14,755 nucleotides of DNA from Fibrobacterota bacterium. GTDB lineage: Bacteria > Fibrobacterota > Chitinivibrionia > Chitinivibrionales > Chitinispirillaceae. Position 1 is the first letter of the stretch. Every line of letters begins with the position of its first letter. The notes beneath the pieces are model-generated. The model saw only the letters and a program-made list of their open reading frames with translations. It ran no database searches and was not told the origin of the DNA. Made by a program: the position numbers and the translations under genes. This document shows positions 6,783-14,736 of this stretch, piece after piece. The DNA is taken from the NCBI GenBank assembly GCA_023412475.1, contig JAEYNR010000083.1, forward strand, positions 1 to 14,755, written 5' to 3'.

Positions 6783-8153
6783 TTACCACAGGAGGTTCTG
6801 CATTTCAGCTACTCTCTGACAGGTAACTAACCTAATTCCATAATCGGAAAACCAATCTGCTGTTTTATTGGGTTTAGGAACTATGCACTCCTTAAAACCA
6901 AGCCTGGAAAGCTCTTTTAGTCTACCGATCATGTTGCTTACAGGCCTTACTTCCCCACCCAAACCCAATTCACCAATAAAAGCAGTATCATTTTTCAGAG
7001 GACGGTTTCGGAATGAAGAAAAAATGGCAGCAGCAATTCCCAGATCTACGGATGGTTCAGCGATAGTCAATCCACCTGCGACATTGAAAAAAACATCATG
7101 ATCCCCTAGAACAATCCCTCCGTGACGCTCCAACACTGCCAGAAGCAGGGATAGTTTACGAGGGTTTATTCCTGAAGCCACCCGCTGTGGAAGTCCGAAA
7201 TGGGAGTGATTAACAAGCGATTGTAACTCCACCACCATAATTCTGCTCCCCTCCAACACCGTGCCTACAGCAGTACCTATCTGAGGTTGTTCTCTGTTGG
7301 TAAGGAAAAATTCTGATGCATTTGTTACTTCTTTGAGTCCCTCATCGGACATAGAAAAAAGGGCCAGTTCTCCAGCAGGCCCGAATCGGTTTTTTACCGC
7401 TCTGACTATCCGATATTGAAAGGATGAATCTCCCTCAAAATAAAGCACAGTATCCACCATATGCTCAAGAACCCTGGGACCTGCAATGGAACCATCTTTG
7501 GTTACATGTCCGATAAGAAAAATTACCACTCCATTGTTTTTGGCAACCCTCAACAGTTTTGCAGAACTCTCCCTTATCTGCGATACGCTTCCGGGAGCAC
7601 TTTCCAGTTCTTCTGTAAATATAGTCTGAATAGAGTCTATTACCACCACTTCAGGCTTTTCTTCATCTAAAACACTCAGAATCGATTCTATTCTGGTTTC
7701 GGTTAGAATTTGTACTTTTGAGTCCAGGCAATCAAGCCTTCGTGCTCTCATGGATACCTGCGCTGCAGATTCCTCTCCAGTTATGTACATGACATTTTTT
7801 GATGCACCGGCAAGTTGTGAAGTCAATTGAAGAAGGAGAGTTGACTTCCCAATACCAGGATCTCCTCCCAGAAGAATAAATGCCCCAGGCACCAGACCAC
7901 CTCCAAGTACTCTGTCTATTTCAGAAAAACCGCTTTTAATCCGTGGAGTATCATCTGCAATGGTTTGGGAAAGAAGATGCGGTTTTTGTAGATCTGAGCA
8001 GTCATGGAGGCGAAAACCACTGTCTTTCTTTGAAGTTAACCGTATTTCAGTAATGGTGTCCCATTCGCCACAATTATCGCATTTCCCTCTCCATTTTGCA
8101 TAATCCTGGCCACAACTGTTACACACAAAAGCGGTTTTTGTCTTTTTATTCAT
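6783..8153 (-). CDS. radA: DNA repair and recombination ATPase RadA (Sms)
   Basis: RadA is a RecA-like ring helicase that promotes branch migration and D-loop extension in homologous recombination. The 456-residue protein has every family element. A C4 zinc finger comprises C11, C14, C25 and C28. Walker A is GGDPGIGKST (96-105), and the aspartate of Walker B is in VVVIDSIQT (D173). The RadA-specific KNRFG motif is at 254-258. A C-terminal Lon-protease-like domain starts near 270; in RadA this is a scaffold, not a protease. The length is normal for the family. The start ATG 8153 overlaps the mlaF stop (ATGA), so translation is probably coupled to mlaF. It is the last gene of the long leftward run before a 196-nt gap. 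Confidence 0.97.
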   Translation of the reverse strand: MNKKTKTAFVCNSCGQDYAKWRGKCDNCGEWDTITEIRLTSKKDSGFRLHDCSDLQKPHLLSQTIADDTPRIKSGFSEIDRVLGGGLVPGAFILLGGDPGIGKSTLLLQLTSQLAGASKNVMYITGEESAAQVSMRARRLDCLDSKVQILTETRIESILSVLDEEKPEVVVIDSIQTIFTEELESAPGSVSQIRESSAKLLRVAKNNGVVIFLIGHVTKDGSIAGPRVLEHMVDTVLYFEGDSSFQYRIVRAVKNRFGPAGELALFSMSDEGLKEVTNASEFFLTNREQPQIGTAVGTVLEGSRIMVVELQSLVNHSHFGLPQRVASGINPRKLSLLLAVLERHGGIVLGDHDVFFNVAGGLTIAEPSVDLGIAAAIFSSFRNRPLKNDTAFIGELGLGGEVRPVSNMIGRLKELSRLGFKECIVPKPNKTADWFSDYGIRLVTCQRVAEMQNLLW

Positions 8154-9040
8154 TTTGATGGTGAGTCCTGTGGCTGATCATCTGAAGGTAAATTCTCGGT
8201 TTTCAAAGGCACCTTGAACTTTCTTTCAGATATGTCACTTTTCTTTACTTTTTCCAGGTCAAACTGCCCTGAATAGACCTCTTCGCCTTCTACTGCATAG
8301 TGCAACTTACGCTGTCCTCTTATAAATTGCTGGATGTAGGGATTTCTTGATTTGCGAATTTGAGCAGGAGATCCATCAAAAATTATTCTTCCTTCATGAA
8401 TCATGGCCATCTTATCGGAGATTTTGTAGGCTGAGCCAATATCATGTGTAACTACAATTGAAGTCATTCCTAGTTTTTCTCTCAGACTAAGAATAAGATC
8501 GTTAATTTTATCGGTCATTATTGGATCCAGAGCGGATGTAGGCTCATCATAGAGCATGATTTCTGGTTTCATGACCAGAGCACGAGCCAGACCTACCCTG
8601 CTTCTCATGCCTCCGCTGAGCTCTGAGGGCATCTTGTTTTTAAACTCCTCCTTCAGCCCCACCATCTCCAGCGATTCACCAATGATAGTATTGATTTCCG
8701 ATTCTGTATGTCTGGTATGTTCGCGCAAAGGGAAAGCCAGATTCTCGCCCACGTTCATGGAATCGAACAATGCTGCCCCCTGAAAAAGTATGCCAAAACG
8801 TTTACGGTAACGATTGAATTCGGAGTGCTTTATACCTGGATACGAAATTGGATGATCATCCAGAAGAATTCTTCCACCATCAGGAAAGAGTAAACCAATA
8901 ATATGACGGAACAGAACCGTTTTACCACTACCCGATTGACCTATAATACAGGTTATCTGCCCTTTTTTTATCACCAGATTGACATCATCGAGAACAATCT
9001 GATTACCGAAATGTTTTTTTAAATGTTCAATTTTTAGCAT
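8150..9040 (-). CDS. mlaF: MlaF-type ABC transporter ATP-binding protein
   Basis: This is the ATPase of an MCE/Mla-type phospholipid transporter, which works at the inner membrane with the MlaE permease. Visible motifs are Walker A GQSGSGKT (34-41), the Q-loop Q87, the signature LSGGM (141-145), Walker B IMLYDE (161-166), and the switch histidine H199 (VVTHD). The core matches MlaF of phospholipid trafficking systems. At 296 residues it is about 25-30 longer than usual. The extra part (about 242-296) is hydrophilic and charged, which may be a regulatory or docking tail as in MlaF proteins that bind MlaB. No mlaB or mlaD follows; the next gene is radA, overlapping by ATGA. The ribosome binding site is weak (GGGA about 12 nt upstream). 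Confidence 0.93.
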   Translation of the reverse strand: MLKIEHLKKHFGNQIVLDDVNLVIKKGQITCIIGQSGSGKTVLFRHIIGLLFPDGGRILLDDHPISYPGIKHSEFNRYRKRFGILFQGAALFDSMNVGENLAFPLREHTRHTESEINTIIGESLEMVGLKEEFKNKMPSELSGGMRSRVGLARALVMKPEIMLYDEPTSALDPIMTDKINDLILSLREKLGMTSIVVTHDIGSAYKISDKMAMIHEGRIIFDGSPAQIRKSRNPYIQQFIRGQRKLHYAVEGEEVYSGQFDLEKVKKSDISERKFKVPLKTENLPSDDQPQDSPSK

Positions 9041-9076
9041 CTCAGACTTTCCCGTTTCTTCTGCAAAAGGAGATTA

Positions 9077-9877
9077 TTACAGAAACAGCAGTGCAATAAG
9101 AAAATCAAAAACCAGAATAAGAACTGCAGAAGTCACAACAGCTTTAGTAGTGGCATTTCCCACCCCTTCTGCACCACTTTTTGCCTCAAATCCAAAATGA
9201 GCTCCGGTAATGGCAACAGTTGCTCCGAACACCATAGTTTTCGCGATACCAATGAATACATCGATTGGATTAAAAAACAATTGTAAACCAGTCAAAAAGG
9301 TGTGTACTGTTACATCCACAGTGAGAATCACCGTAACCAGAGCACCCAAAATTGCCAGAAAATTCGCCCAGATAGCCAGAGCTGGCAACATTATAATACA
9401 GGCAGCAGTCTTTGGGACGATCAGATAACGGATAGAATCCAGACTCAACACCTGCATGGCATCAAGCTGTTCACTTCCTTTCATCGACCCTATCTCTGCA
9501 GCGATCCCGGTTGCCACTCTTCCGGCAAATACCATTGCGGTAATTACCGGTCCCAGCTCAGTAACGATACTTTTACATACCAGAACACCCAGATAGCGCA
9601 TGGGAGCAAACCCCTGTATCTGATACACTGATTGAATAACGGTCTCTGATCCTAGAAATAAAGCAATAACAGAAACCAGTGGTAAAGATTCGATACCTAA
9701 ATTAAACATGTGGGAAACGGTGATGTCCGGATTTTTAAACACCAGGTGAAGTCTTGAGAATGTCTGAAGAAACAGTGTTCCATAGCGATTGACGCTTCTG
9801 AGGAATTCGGCAAAAAGATGCCATATCCTGCGTCCTCCAGAGCCGATTTTTATGATACCGCTGAGCAGAATCTTCAA
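9077..9877 (-). CDS. mlaE: MlaE-type phospholipid transporter permease
   Basis: This integral inner-membrane permease of the MCE/Mla system moves phospholipid between the inner and outer membranes. The 266-residue protein carries the family signature at 107-141, including ELGPVITAMVFAGRVATG and EIGSMKGSEQLDAM. It has about five or six hydrophobic segments, plus an N-terminal amphipathic elbow helix near IWHLFAEFLRSV. The length is normal. The start ATG 9877 overlaps the dnaB stop (ATGA), and mlaF follows after 36 nt. The usual third partner, the periplasmic MCE protein MlaD, is not in the window and may be encoded elsewhere. Confidence 0.94.
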   Translation of the reverse strand: MKILLSGIIKIGSGGRRIWHLFAEFLRSVNRYGTLFLQTFSRLHLVFKNPDITVSHMFNLGIESLPLVSVIALFLGSETVIQSVYQIQGFAPMRYLGVLVCKSIVTELGPVITAMVFAGRVATGIAAEIGSMKGSEQLDAMQVLSLDSIRYLIVPKTAACIIMLPALAIWANFLAILGALVTVILTVDVTVHTFLTGLQLFFNPIDVFIGIAKTMVFGATVAITGAHFGFEAKSGAEGVGNATTKAVVTSAVLILVFDFLIALLFL

Positions 9878-11262
9878 AATCCAGGCATCTCCTCTTCGCG
9901 TTCCGATAGATTTTCAAAACGGGCGAAATCTCTTACGAAAGCCAGATTCGCCGTTCCAATGGGACCATTTCTCTGTTTACCCACGATTATTTCAGCTTTG
10001 CCTTTTACACTATCATCATCCTTATTGTAGACTTCATCCCGGTAAACAAACATCACCAGATCAGCATCCTGCTCTATGGCTCCAGATTCACGCAGATCAG
10101 CCAGTTGCGGCCGGTGGTCGTTGCGCTGCTCGACAGCTCTTGATAATTGCGATAACGCAATTACTGGAACATCCAGCTCCTTTGCCACCCCCTTGAGTGA
10201 ACGGGAGATAACAGAGATTTCCTGCTGGCGGCTTTCTACTTTACTTGAAGACCCCATAAGCTGCAAATAATCAATAATAATCAGCTTGAGCCCATACTGC
10301 GCTTTCAAACGTCTGGCTTTAGCCCGAAGCTCCAGAACTGATATTGCCGGAGTATCATCTATATAAACCGGAGCTTCAGCAAGAGGACCGGCTGCAAGGC
10401 TGAGCTTGGGAAGATCTCTTTTGGGAAGAGTACCGCTTCTGAGCTGATGCATATTAACACGAGCTTCAGAACAGAGCATACGCTGAACCAGAGACTCCTT
10501 TGACATTTCAAGTGAAAATATTGCTGTTGGGTTCTTGTGTACCATTGCGGTGTTCAGTGCAAGCGAAAGGACAAAAGCCGTTTTACCCATTGAGGGTCGT
10601 CCTGCAACAATCACCAGATCCCCAGGCTGCAAGCCGGTAGTCATCTCATCAAGTTCTTTAAATCCGGTCTGCACCCCTTTAAAGTCACCTTTTGTATAGC
10701 CTTCAATGTCCTCAAACGTTTTGGGAAGAAGATCAGCCATGGACTCGAATTTGTTTTTAATCCGTGATTCTGATATTCCAAATATTCGAGATTCGGCTTT
10801 ATCCACAATCTCCTGAGGCTCCACTTCCACATTGAAGCACTCGGTGGTAATCTCCCCGGCAACAGTTATCAGTTTTCTAAGAGTAGCCTTTTCCCGCAAA
10901 ATGTTAGCATAATACTCAATATTTGCAGAGGTTGCAATGCACTCGGCGAGTTCACCCAGATATGTTTCTTCACCTACTGATTCCAGCCATGCTTTTTTGC
11001 GGAGCAGATCAGTGATCGTTACGATGTCAACGGGAATACTCTTCTCGAACATCTCCTTCATGCAGAGAAATATGCGAGCATTGGCAGTTGAATAGAAGCA
11101 GTCTTCATCCAGAATGTCTATAGCATTAAGTGCAGCCTGTGAATCGATTAACATGGACCCCAGAACAGTTCTTTCCACTTCCAGGGCCTGAGGTGGGACT
11201 CTATCGGAAAGAAGCACTGGAACCGTAGAGTCTGTACGGTTAGCATTATTTTGGTAAGCCAT
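9874..11262 (-). CDS. dnaB: Replicative DNA helicase DnaB
   Basis: DnaB is the hexameric 5'-3' helicase that unwinds DNA at the replication fork. The 462-residue protein begins with the DnaB N-terminal helical domain (PPQALEVERTVLGSML, 23-38). The RecA-like motor follows with Walker A GRPSMGKT (221-228), Walker B DYLQLM (331-336), SQLSR (371-375) and the KQRNGPIGT tail motif (429-437). No intein interrupts it. The start ATG 11262 has GGAG just 3 nt upstream, a short spacing, and lies 17 nt inside the preceding uracil-DNA glycosylase gene. The end overlaps mlaE by ATGA. The gene is therefore embedded in the operon, without room for its own promoter at either junction. Confidence 0.97.
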   Translation of the reverse strand: MAYQNNANRTDSTVPVLLSDRVPPQALEVERTVLGSMLIDSQAALNAIDILDEDCFYSTANARIFLCMKEMFEKSIPVDIVTITDLLRKKAWLESVGEETYLGELAECIATSANIEYYANILREKATLRKLITVAGEITTECFNVEVEPQEIVDKAESRIFGISESRIKNKFESMADLLPKTFEDIEGYTKGDFKGVQTGFKELDEMTTGLQPGDLVIVAGRPSMGKTAFVLSLALNTAMVHKNPTAIFSLEMSKESLVQRMLCSEARVNMHQLRSGTLPKRDLPKLSLAAGPLAEAPVYIDDTPAISVLELRAKARRLKAQYGLKLIIIDYLQLMGSSSKVESRQQEISVISRSLKGVAKELDVPVIALSQLSRAVEQRNDHRPQLADLRESGAIEQDADLVMFVYRDEVYNKDDDSVKGKAEIIVGKQRNGPIGTANLAFVRDFARFENLSEREEEMPGF

Positions 11263-12148
11263 ATACTCCGAGATTTTCTAAAAATGCCTGAAATTTCTGC
11301 AGATCCTCCCAGGCAGGCCGTTTGTATTGAGCATTTCGCAAGAGAGCGGCAGGATGATAGATCACCATTGCCGGAATGCCCTTATAATCATGCACTTTTG
11401 AACGTAGATTTGCAATACTTTCGCTTATGCCCAGAACCGCATGCGCTGCAATTCTTCCTAAAAGAAGGATTGCCCGAGGTTTGATTATTTCTATTTGCCT
11501 GCAAAGCAAAGGAGTACAAAGCTGTATCTCTGTACTTTCCGGACTACGATTTACCGGAGGTCTGCATTTAAGCACATTAGTGATAAATATATCTTTATTT
11601 CTATCCAGATTAATAGCGGCAAGCATGTTTGTTAGAAGCTGCCCGGCAGCTCCAACAAAAGGCAAACCCTGTTCATCCTCCTCTGCTCCTGGTGCTTCAC
11701 CTATTACCATTACTGTAGCTTCCGCATTTCCAGCCCCAAAGACCCATCGGTTTCTGCTTGAAGCCAAATGACATTCATTACAACCATTGGCGTAGAGTCG
11801 CTTAAGCGCCTCTCTCTTAGAGAGTTCCAAACCAGAGGACGGCTCTACCGTTTTTCTCTCCACTTGATTTAAAGTAATGATAGTGCTAAGAGGCCTTAGG
11901 GAGGCAAGGCGGGCATGAACAGAAGAGGATTCGGTCTTCTTCTCGGGGGCAGTTTTCTGTACCGTCGCTTTGATTGTCGTCGCAGCGGCTCGCTGATTTG
12001 TTTTCAGAATTGGGGAAGCATTTTTTTGTTCAAGGATATTTATCCGCTTCAATGAGAGATTGTCAACCAGGTCCTTGTTCAGAACATAATCATCAATCCC
12101 TAGTTGTTTCTGCTGTCGGAGGTAGGCTGTGAGAAGTCTGGCAATCAT
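11246..12148 (-). CDS. udg: Family 4 uracil-DNA glycosylase with iron-sulfur cluster
   Basis: The enzyme removes uracil, formed by cytosine deamination or dUTP incorporation, from DNA. The catalytic part (about 110-300) has GEAPGAEEDEQG (150-161) and HPAALLRN (265-272), the two active-site motifs of family 4. The four cluster cysteines are all present as C123, C126, C195 and C211, in the family spacing. At 300 residues it is longer than the roughly 200-residue catalytic core. The N-terminal 105 residues begin with a helix, MIARLLTAYLRQQKQLGIDD, and continue as a basic, alanine/threonine-rich linker, an arrangement also seen in some other bacterial family 4 enzymes. It starts 3 nt after coaBC and overlaps dnaB by 17 nt. 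Confidence 0.95.
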   Translation of the reverse strand: MIARLLTAYLRQQKQLGIDDYVLNKDLVDNLSLKRINILEQKNASPILKTNQRAAATTIKATVQKTAPEKKTESSSVHARLASLRPLSTIITLNQVERKTVEPSSGLELSKREALKRLYANGCNECHLASSRNRWVFGAGNAEATVMVIGEAPGAEEDEQGLPFVGAAGQLLTNMLAAINLDRNKDIFITNVLKCRPPVNRSPESTEIQLCTPLLCRQIEIIKPRAILLLGRIAAHAVLGISESIANLRSKVHDYKGIPAMVIYHPAALLRNAQYKRPAWEDLQKFQAFLENLGVYGLPK

Positions 12149-12151
12149 CGG

Positions 12152-13333
12152 TTAACACACCCGTTGCGCTATTCGTTCAAGGACTATGCCTGCTGCAGCA
12201 CGCTTATCCATAACCGCCACTTCCTCACGAAATCCATCACAACCAAGCATTACTATCCTGGTAGTATCCAAACCTAGTGCCTGATCTGCGCGGTTGAAAA
12301 TTATCATATCACACCCCTTTCGGCTCATCTTGGCAACTGCACGCTCTTCAGAACCATCGCTTTCAAGTGAAAAACCCACTAAAAACCTCTCTCCTTTTTG
12401 AAGAGCCAAGTTGGCCAGGATATCAGGGTTGGGAACCAGCTCAAGAGAGAACTTCTGTTTTTCCTCACGTACTATTTTGGTTTCAGAACAGCAAATTGGC
12501 CGGTAATCGCTGACCGCTGCAGCCATGATACAGATATCGGAACTTTCAAAATGCTCTTTCAAAGCGGTGTGCATCTGCTGAGCAGTCCGTACTTTCACAA
12601 CTGTGGCGGCTGATGGCAGTGGTTCAGAAGCAGGACCGCTGACAACCGTTACTTTTGCCCCCAAAAATAAAGCTGCATGAGCCAATGCAGCACCCATTTT
12701 CCCCGATGATCTGTTGGTAATAACTCTGACCGGGTCGATGGGCTCTTCGGTTGGTCCCGATGAGATCAGCACTGATTTACCTTTTAGAATGGAAGTGTTT
12801 GCCATAAGCCTGAAAACGTGGTCAGTAATTTCCTGTGGTTCCAGCATCCTGCCAGGCCCACTTGTCCCACAGGCTAGCTCTCCGTTTGCAACCGGAAGAA
12901 TGTGATATCCTCTTTCCTTGAGAATTTGCAGATTATGGCGAGTCGCTTTTTTATCCCACATTTCCGAATTCATTGCAGGGGCAATCATAATTTTTGATTC
13001 ACTGATGGAGAGGGCAAGAGAGGTAAGGAGGTTATCAGCGATTCCGTGGGCGATTTTCGCTATGGTGTTTGCGGTTGCTGGAGAAATGAGAAAGAGGTCG
13101 GCCCATTGCGAGAGCCGTATATGATCCATGTCGTAAAGGGAAGCATTTTCAGTGAAAACTGGATGTCCGCTGACGGTTTGAAGTGCTTTTTCCCCTACCA
13201 AGCCACTGGCATTAGGGGTCAAAATCACTTTAGCCTGAGCACCCTGGTTTTTTAACAAACGGATAAGCTGCGGGATCTTGTAAGCAGCGATCCCGCCAGA
13301 AATACCGACTAAAATCCGGTGCATATTCTGCAT
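12152..13333 (-). CDS. coaBC: Bifunctional CoaBC (phosphopantothenoylcysteine synthetase/decarboxylase)
   Basis: This enzyme joins 4'-phosphopantothenate to cysteine and then decarboxylates the product to 4'-phosphopantetheine, in coenzyme A synthesis. The N-terminal CoaC half is a flavoprotein with GISGGIAAYK (10-19), active-site H71, PAMN (119-122) and the C155 loop ACGTSGPGRM (154-163). The C-terminal CoaB half has SSGPTEEPIDPVR, TNRSSGKMG (206-214) and AAAVSDYRP. All key residues are present, at a normal length of 393. The start is ATG 13333 or the in-frame ATG 13324; the latter gives the more typical N-terminus MHRILVGISGG. It begins 2 nt after the rpoZ stop. Placement next to rpoZ is common in bacteria. 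Confidence 0.96.
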   Translation of the reverse strand: MQNMHRILVGISGGIAAYKIPQLIRLLKNQGAQAKVILTPNASGLVGEKALQTVSGHPVFTENASLYDMDHIRLSQWADLFLISPATANTIAKIAHGIADNLLTSLALSISESKIMIAPAMNSEMWDKKATRHNLQILKERGYHILPVANGELACGTSGPGRMLEPQEITDHVFRLMANTSILKGKSVLISSGPTEEPIDPVRVITNRSSGKMGAALAHAALFLGAKVTVVSGPASEPLPSAATVVKVRTAQQMHTALKEHFESSDICIMAAAVSDYRPICCSETKIVREEKQKFSLELVPNPDILANLALQKGERFLVGFSLESDGSEERAVAKMSRKGCDMIIFNRADQALGLDTTRIVMLGCDGFREEVAVMDKRAAAGIVLERIAQRVC

Positions 13334-13335
13334 TA

Positions 13336-13551
13336 TTAACGCTCAATCTCGCCCTCTTCGTTAATCACGACACGCCCTTCAAAAAGGCGTTTGAGAGCAA
13401 GGGTTGTTGGTTTTTCTTTTGTCTCGACAACATCAAGACGGATCTGATCATTTATAAACCGTGCTTCCTGAGAAGTCATCAGTACAGCCTTGTACCGATT
13501 GATACCTCTTTTTTCAAGTTCTTCAAGATCCAATTCAAGCAGATCTGCCAT
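13336..13551 (-). CDS. rpoZ: RNA polymerase omega subunit (RpoZ)
   Basis: Omega is the small subunit that helps fold and assemble the beta-prime subunit of RNA polymerase. The 71-residue product has the omega core NRYKAVLMTSQEARFIND (18-35) and the helix KPTTLALKRLFEGRV (47-61), which matches the conserved KPTTIAL-type segment. Placement between yicC and coaBC is typical and supports the call. The start ATG 13551 has the best ribosome binding site of this operon, AGGAGG (13558-13563), 6 nt upstream. This may allow more translation of rpoZ than of its neighbours. Confidence 0.88.
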   Translation of the reverse strand: MADLLELDLEELEKRGINRYKAVLMTSQEARFINDQIRLDVVETKEKPTTLALKRLFEGRVVINEEGEIER

Positions 13552-13604
13552 GGTGTTCCTCCTGTTAGTTTGCGGACACGTCTGTTTATTGAAACAGGGA
13601 GCCG

Positions 13605-14480
13605 TTACTCAATATTTTGAATCTGTTCTCTTATTTTCTCAATCAATTCCTTGAGTTTTACTGACAAATGTGATATTTCGGTATCATTTGCCTTTGACCC
13701 AATGGTATTGGCTTCCCGGTTCATCTCCTGAAGAAGGAAGCCGAGCCTTTTTCCAACTGGTTTATCCTGCTCAATATCCTGATAAAATTTGGCAATATGT
13801 GCCCTGAGCCTGGTACATTCCTCTGAGATATCCAGCCGCTCAGCCATCAGAGCGATTTCGGTAGTCATACGAAGTGGATCAGGAGGATTATCAATCAATT
13901 TTTGGACCCGTTCTCCCAGTACTTTAGCATACTCGGTTACCCTCTCAGGGGCTCTTTTCTCTACCAGTTCTAGTGTACGGGTTATTTCTTCAATTATTTT
14001 TTTAAGTTCATTTATAATAAAGGCACCTTCAGTTGTGCGAGTGTTCTGGAAAAGCTTAATTGCTTCGCTTAGAACTGGTTGCAGATGTCCCCAGAGCATC
14101 TCTTCATCATAGCTTACATTTTCAGCTTTAATGAAGTCACTGAAATTAAGAAGATCGGAAAGAGAGGTTTTCGACTGGAGATTGTAGTTGTTTTGAATTT
14201 CTTCAAAAATTTGCATATAGCTATCAACAGAAGTTTTGTCCCATGTGAGGCGGGTTTGTGCCTGTTCTTTATCACAACTGATGAAAACAGAAATTGATCC
14301 TCTGGAGATGATGGAATTGATTTCTTTTTTTATTCTGGATTCAAGATTGGCGGTGAATTTAGGCAACCTAATCTGAGTTTCCAGGAAACGATTATTAACG
14401 CCTCGAATCTCAACTCTGTATGTACCAGAGGGGGTCAAAGCTTCGTTGAGTCCGAAACCGGTCATACTTCGAATAGCCAT
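13605..14480 (-). CDS. yicC: YicC/YloC family endoribonuclease
   Basis: Members of this family are endoribonucleases involved in RNA turnover; the E. coli protein affects small-RNA stability. The 291-residue protein has the canonical start MAIRSMTGFG, the early EIRGVNNRFLE segment, and the conserved C-terminal block GKRLGFLLQEMNREANTIGS. The length is normal. The start is fixed by the family N-terminus although the nearest Shine-Dalgarno match (GAGG) is rather far, about 13-15 nt. It is the first gene of the long leftward operon and is followed after 53 nt by rpoZ. The gmk gene usually found between these two is absent. Confidence 0.94.
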   Translation of the reverse strand: MAIRSMTGFGLNEALTPSGTYRVEIRGVNNRFLETQIRLPKFTANLESRIKKEINSIISRGSISVFISCDKEQAQTRLTWDKTSVDSYMQIFEEIQNNYNLQSKTSLSDLLNFSDFIKAENVSYDEEMLWGHLQPVLSEAIKLFQNTRTTEGAFIINELKKIIEEITRTLELVEKRAPERVTEYAKVLGERVQKLIDNPPDPLRMTTEIALMAERLDISEECTRLRAHIAKFYQDIEQDKPVGKRLGFLLQEMNREANTIGSKANDTEISHLSVKLKELIEKIREQIQNIE

Positions 14481-14532
14481 ATGCTACTGTTATGTCCTCA
14501 CGTGGGAAAGTCATGTAGAAAAAACTTTTTGA

Positions 14533-14561
14533 ATATAATAGAAGGGGGGATGATTGCACAA
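14533..14561 (-). promoter_or_regulatory. Possible promoter of the yicC-to-radA operon
   Basis: On the minus strand TTGTGC (14556-14561) and TTATAT (14533-14538) are 17 nt apart. Transcription would start near 14526, about 45 nt before yicC. The spacer contains a run of six C. The three ACGGACT repeats lie immediately upstream of it. Confidence 0.45.
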
Positions 14562-14574
14562 GGCTGCATAGTGC

Positions 14575-14636
14575 ACGGACTACTTTTTTGCTCTTACAAA
14601 GACGGACTGTTTTTTTCTGATTGGAGCGGACGGACT
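14575..14636. repeat. Three direct ACGGACT repeats spaced 27-28 bp, each with a T-tract
   Basis: ACGGACT occurs at 14575-14581, 14602-14608 and 14630-14636. Each copy is followed within 1-3 nt by a T-rich tract (TTTTTT, TTTTTTT, TCTTTTCTTTT). The rest of the spacer sequence differs between copies. They sit between two divergent genes, upstream of the probable yicC promoter and of the rightward gene at 14737, so they may be binding sites for a regulator. They are too short for a CRISPR or an insertion sequence. Confidence 0.6.
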
Positions 14637-14736
14637 ATTCTTTTCTTTTACCACATGTCTCTTTCTGATAATGGTTTGAATTTTGCATTCTTTTTTTCCT
14701 ATCACCTCCATCCACCTCAAAAATGGGAGAATCAAA

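Noticed and set aside
9302..9631. Plus-strand 109-codon frame inside mlaE
   Set aside because: It is a shadow of the clear MlaE frame, with no family resemblance and no start signal.
9789..10196. Plus-strand 135-codon frame across the mlaE/dnaB junction
   Set aside because: It lies opposite two well-identified genes and has a low-complexity, proline/histidine-rich product.
13789..14112. Plus-strand serine-rich 107-codon frame inside yicC
   Set aside because: Serine-rich translation is typical of the antisense of a coding frame; yicC is certain here.
14575..14636. CRISPR-like repeat-spacer pattern
   Set aside because: Repeats are only 7 bp, with three units and no cas genes; repeats of a CRISPR are normally over 20 bp.
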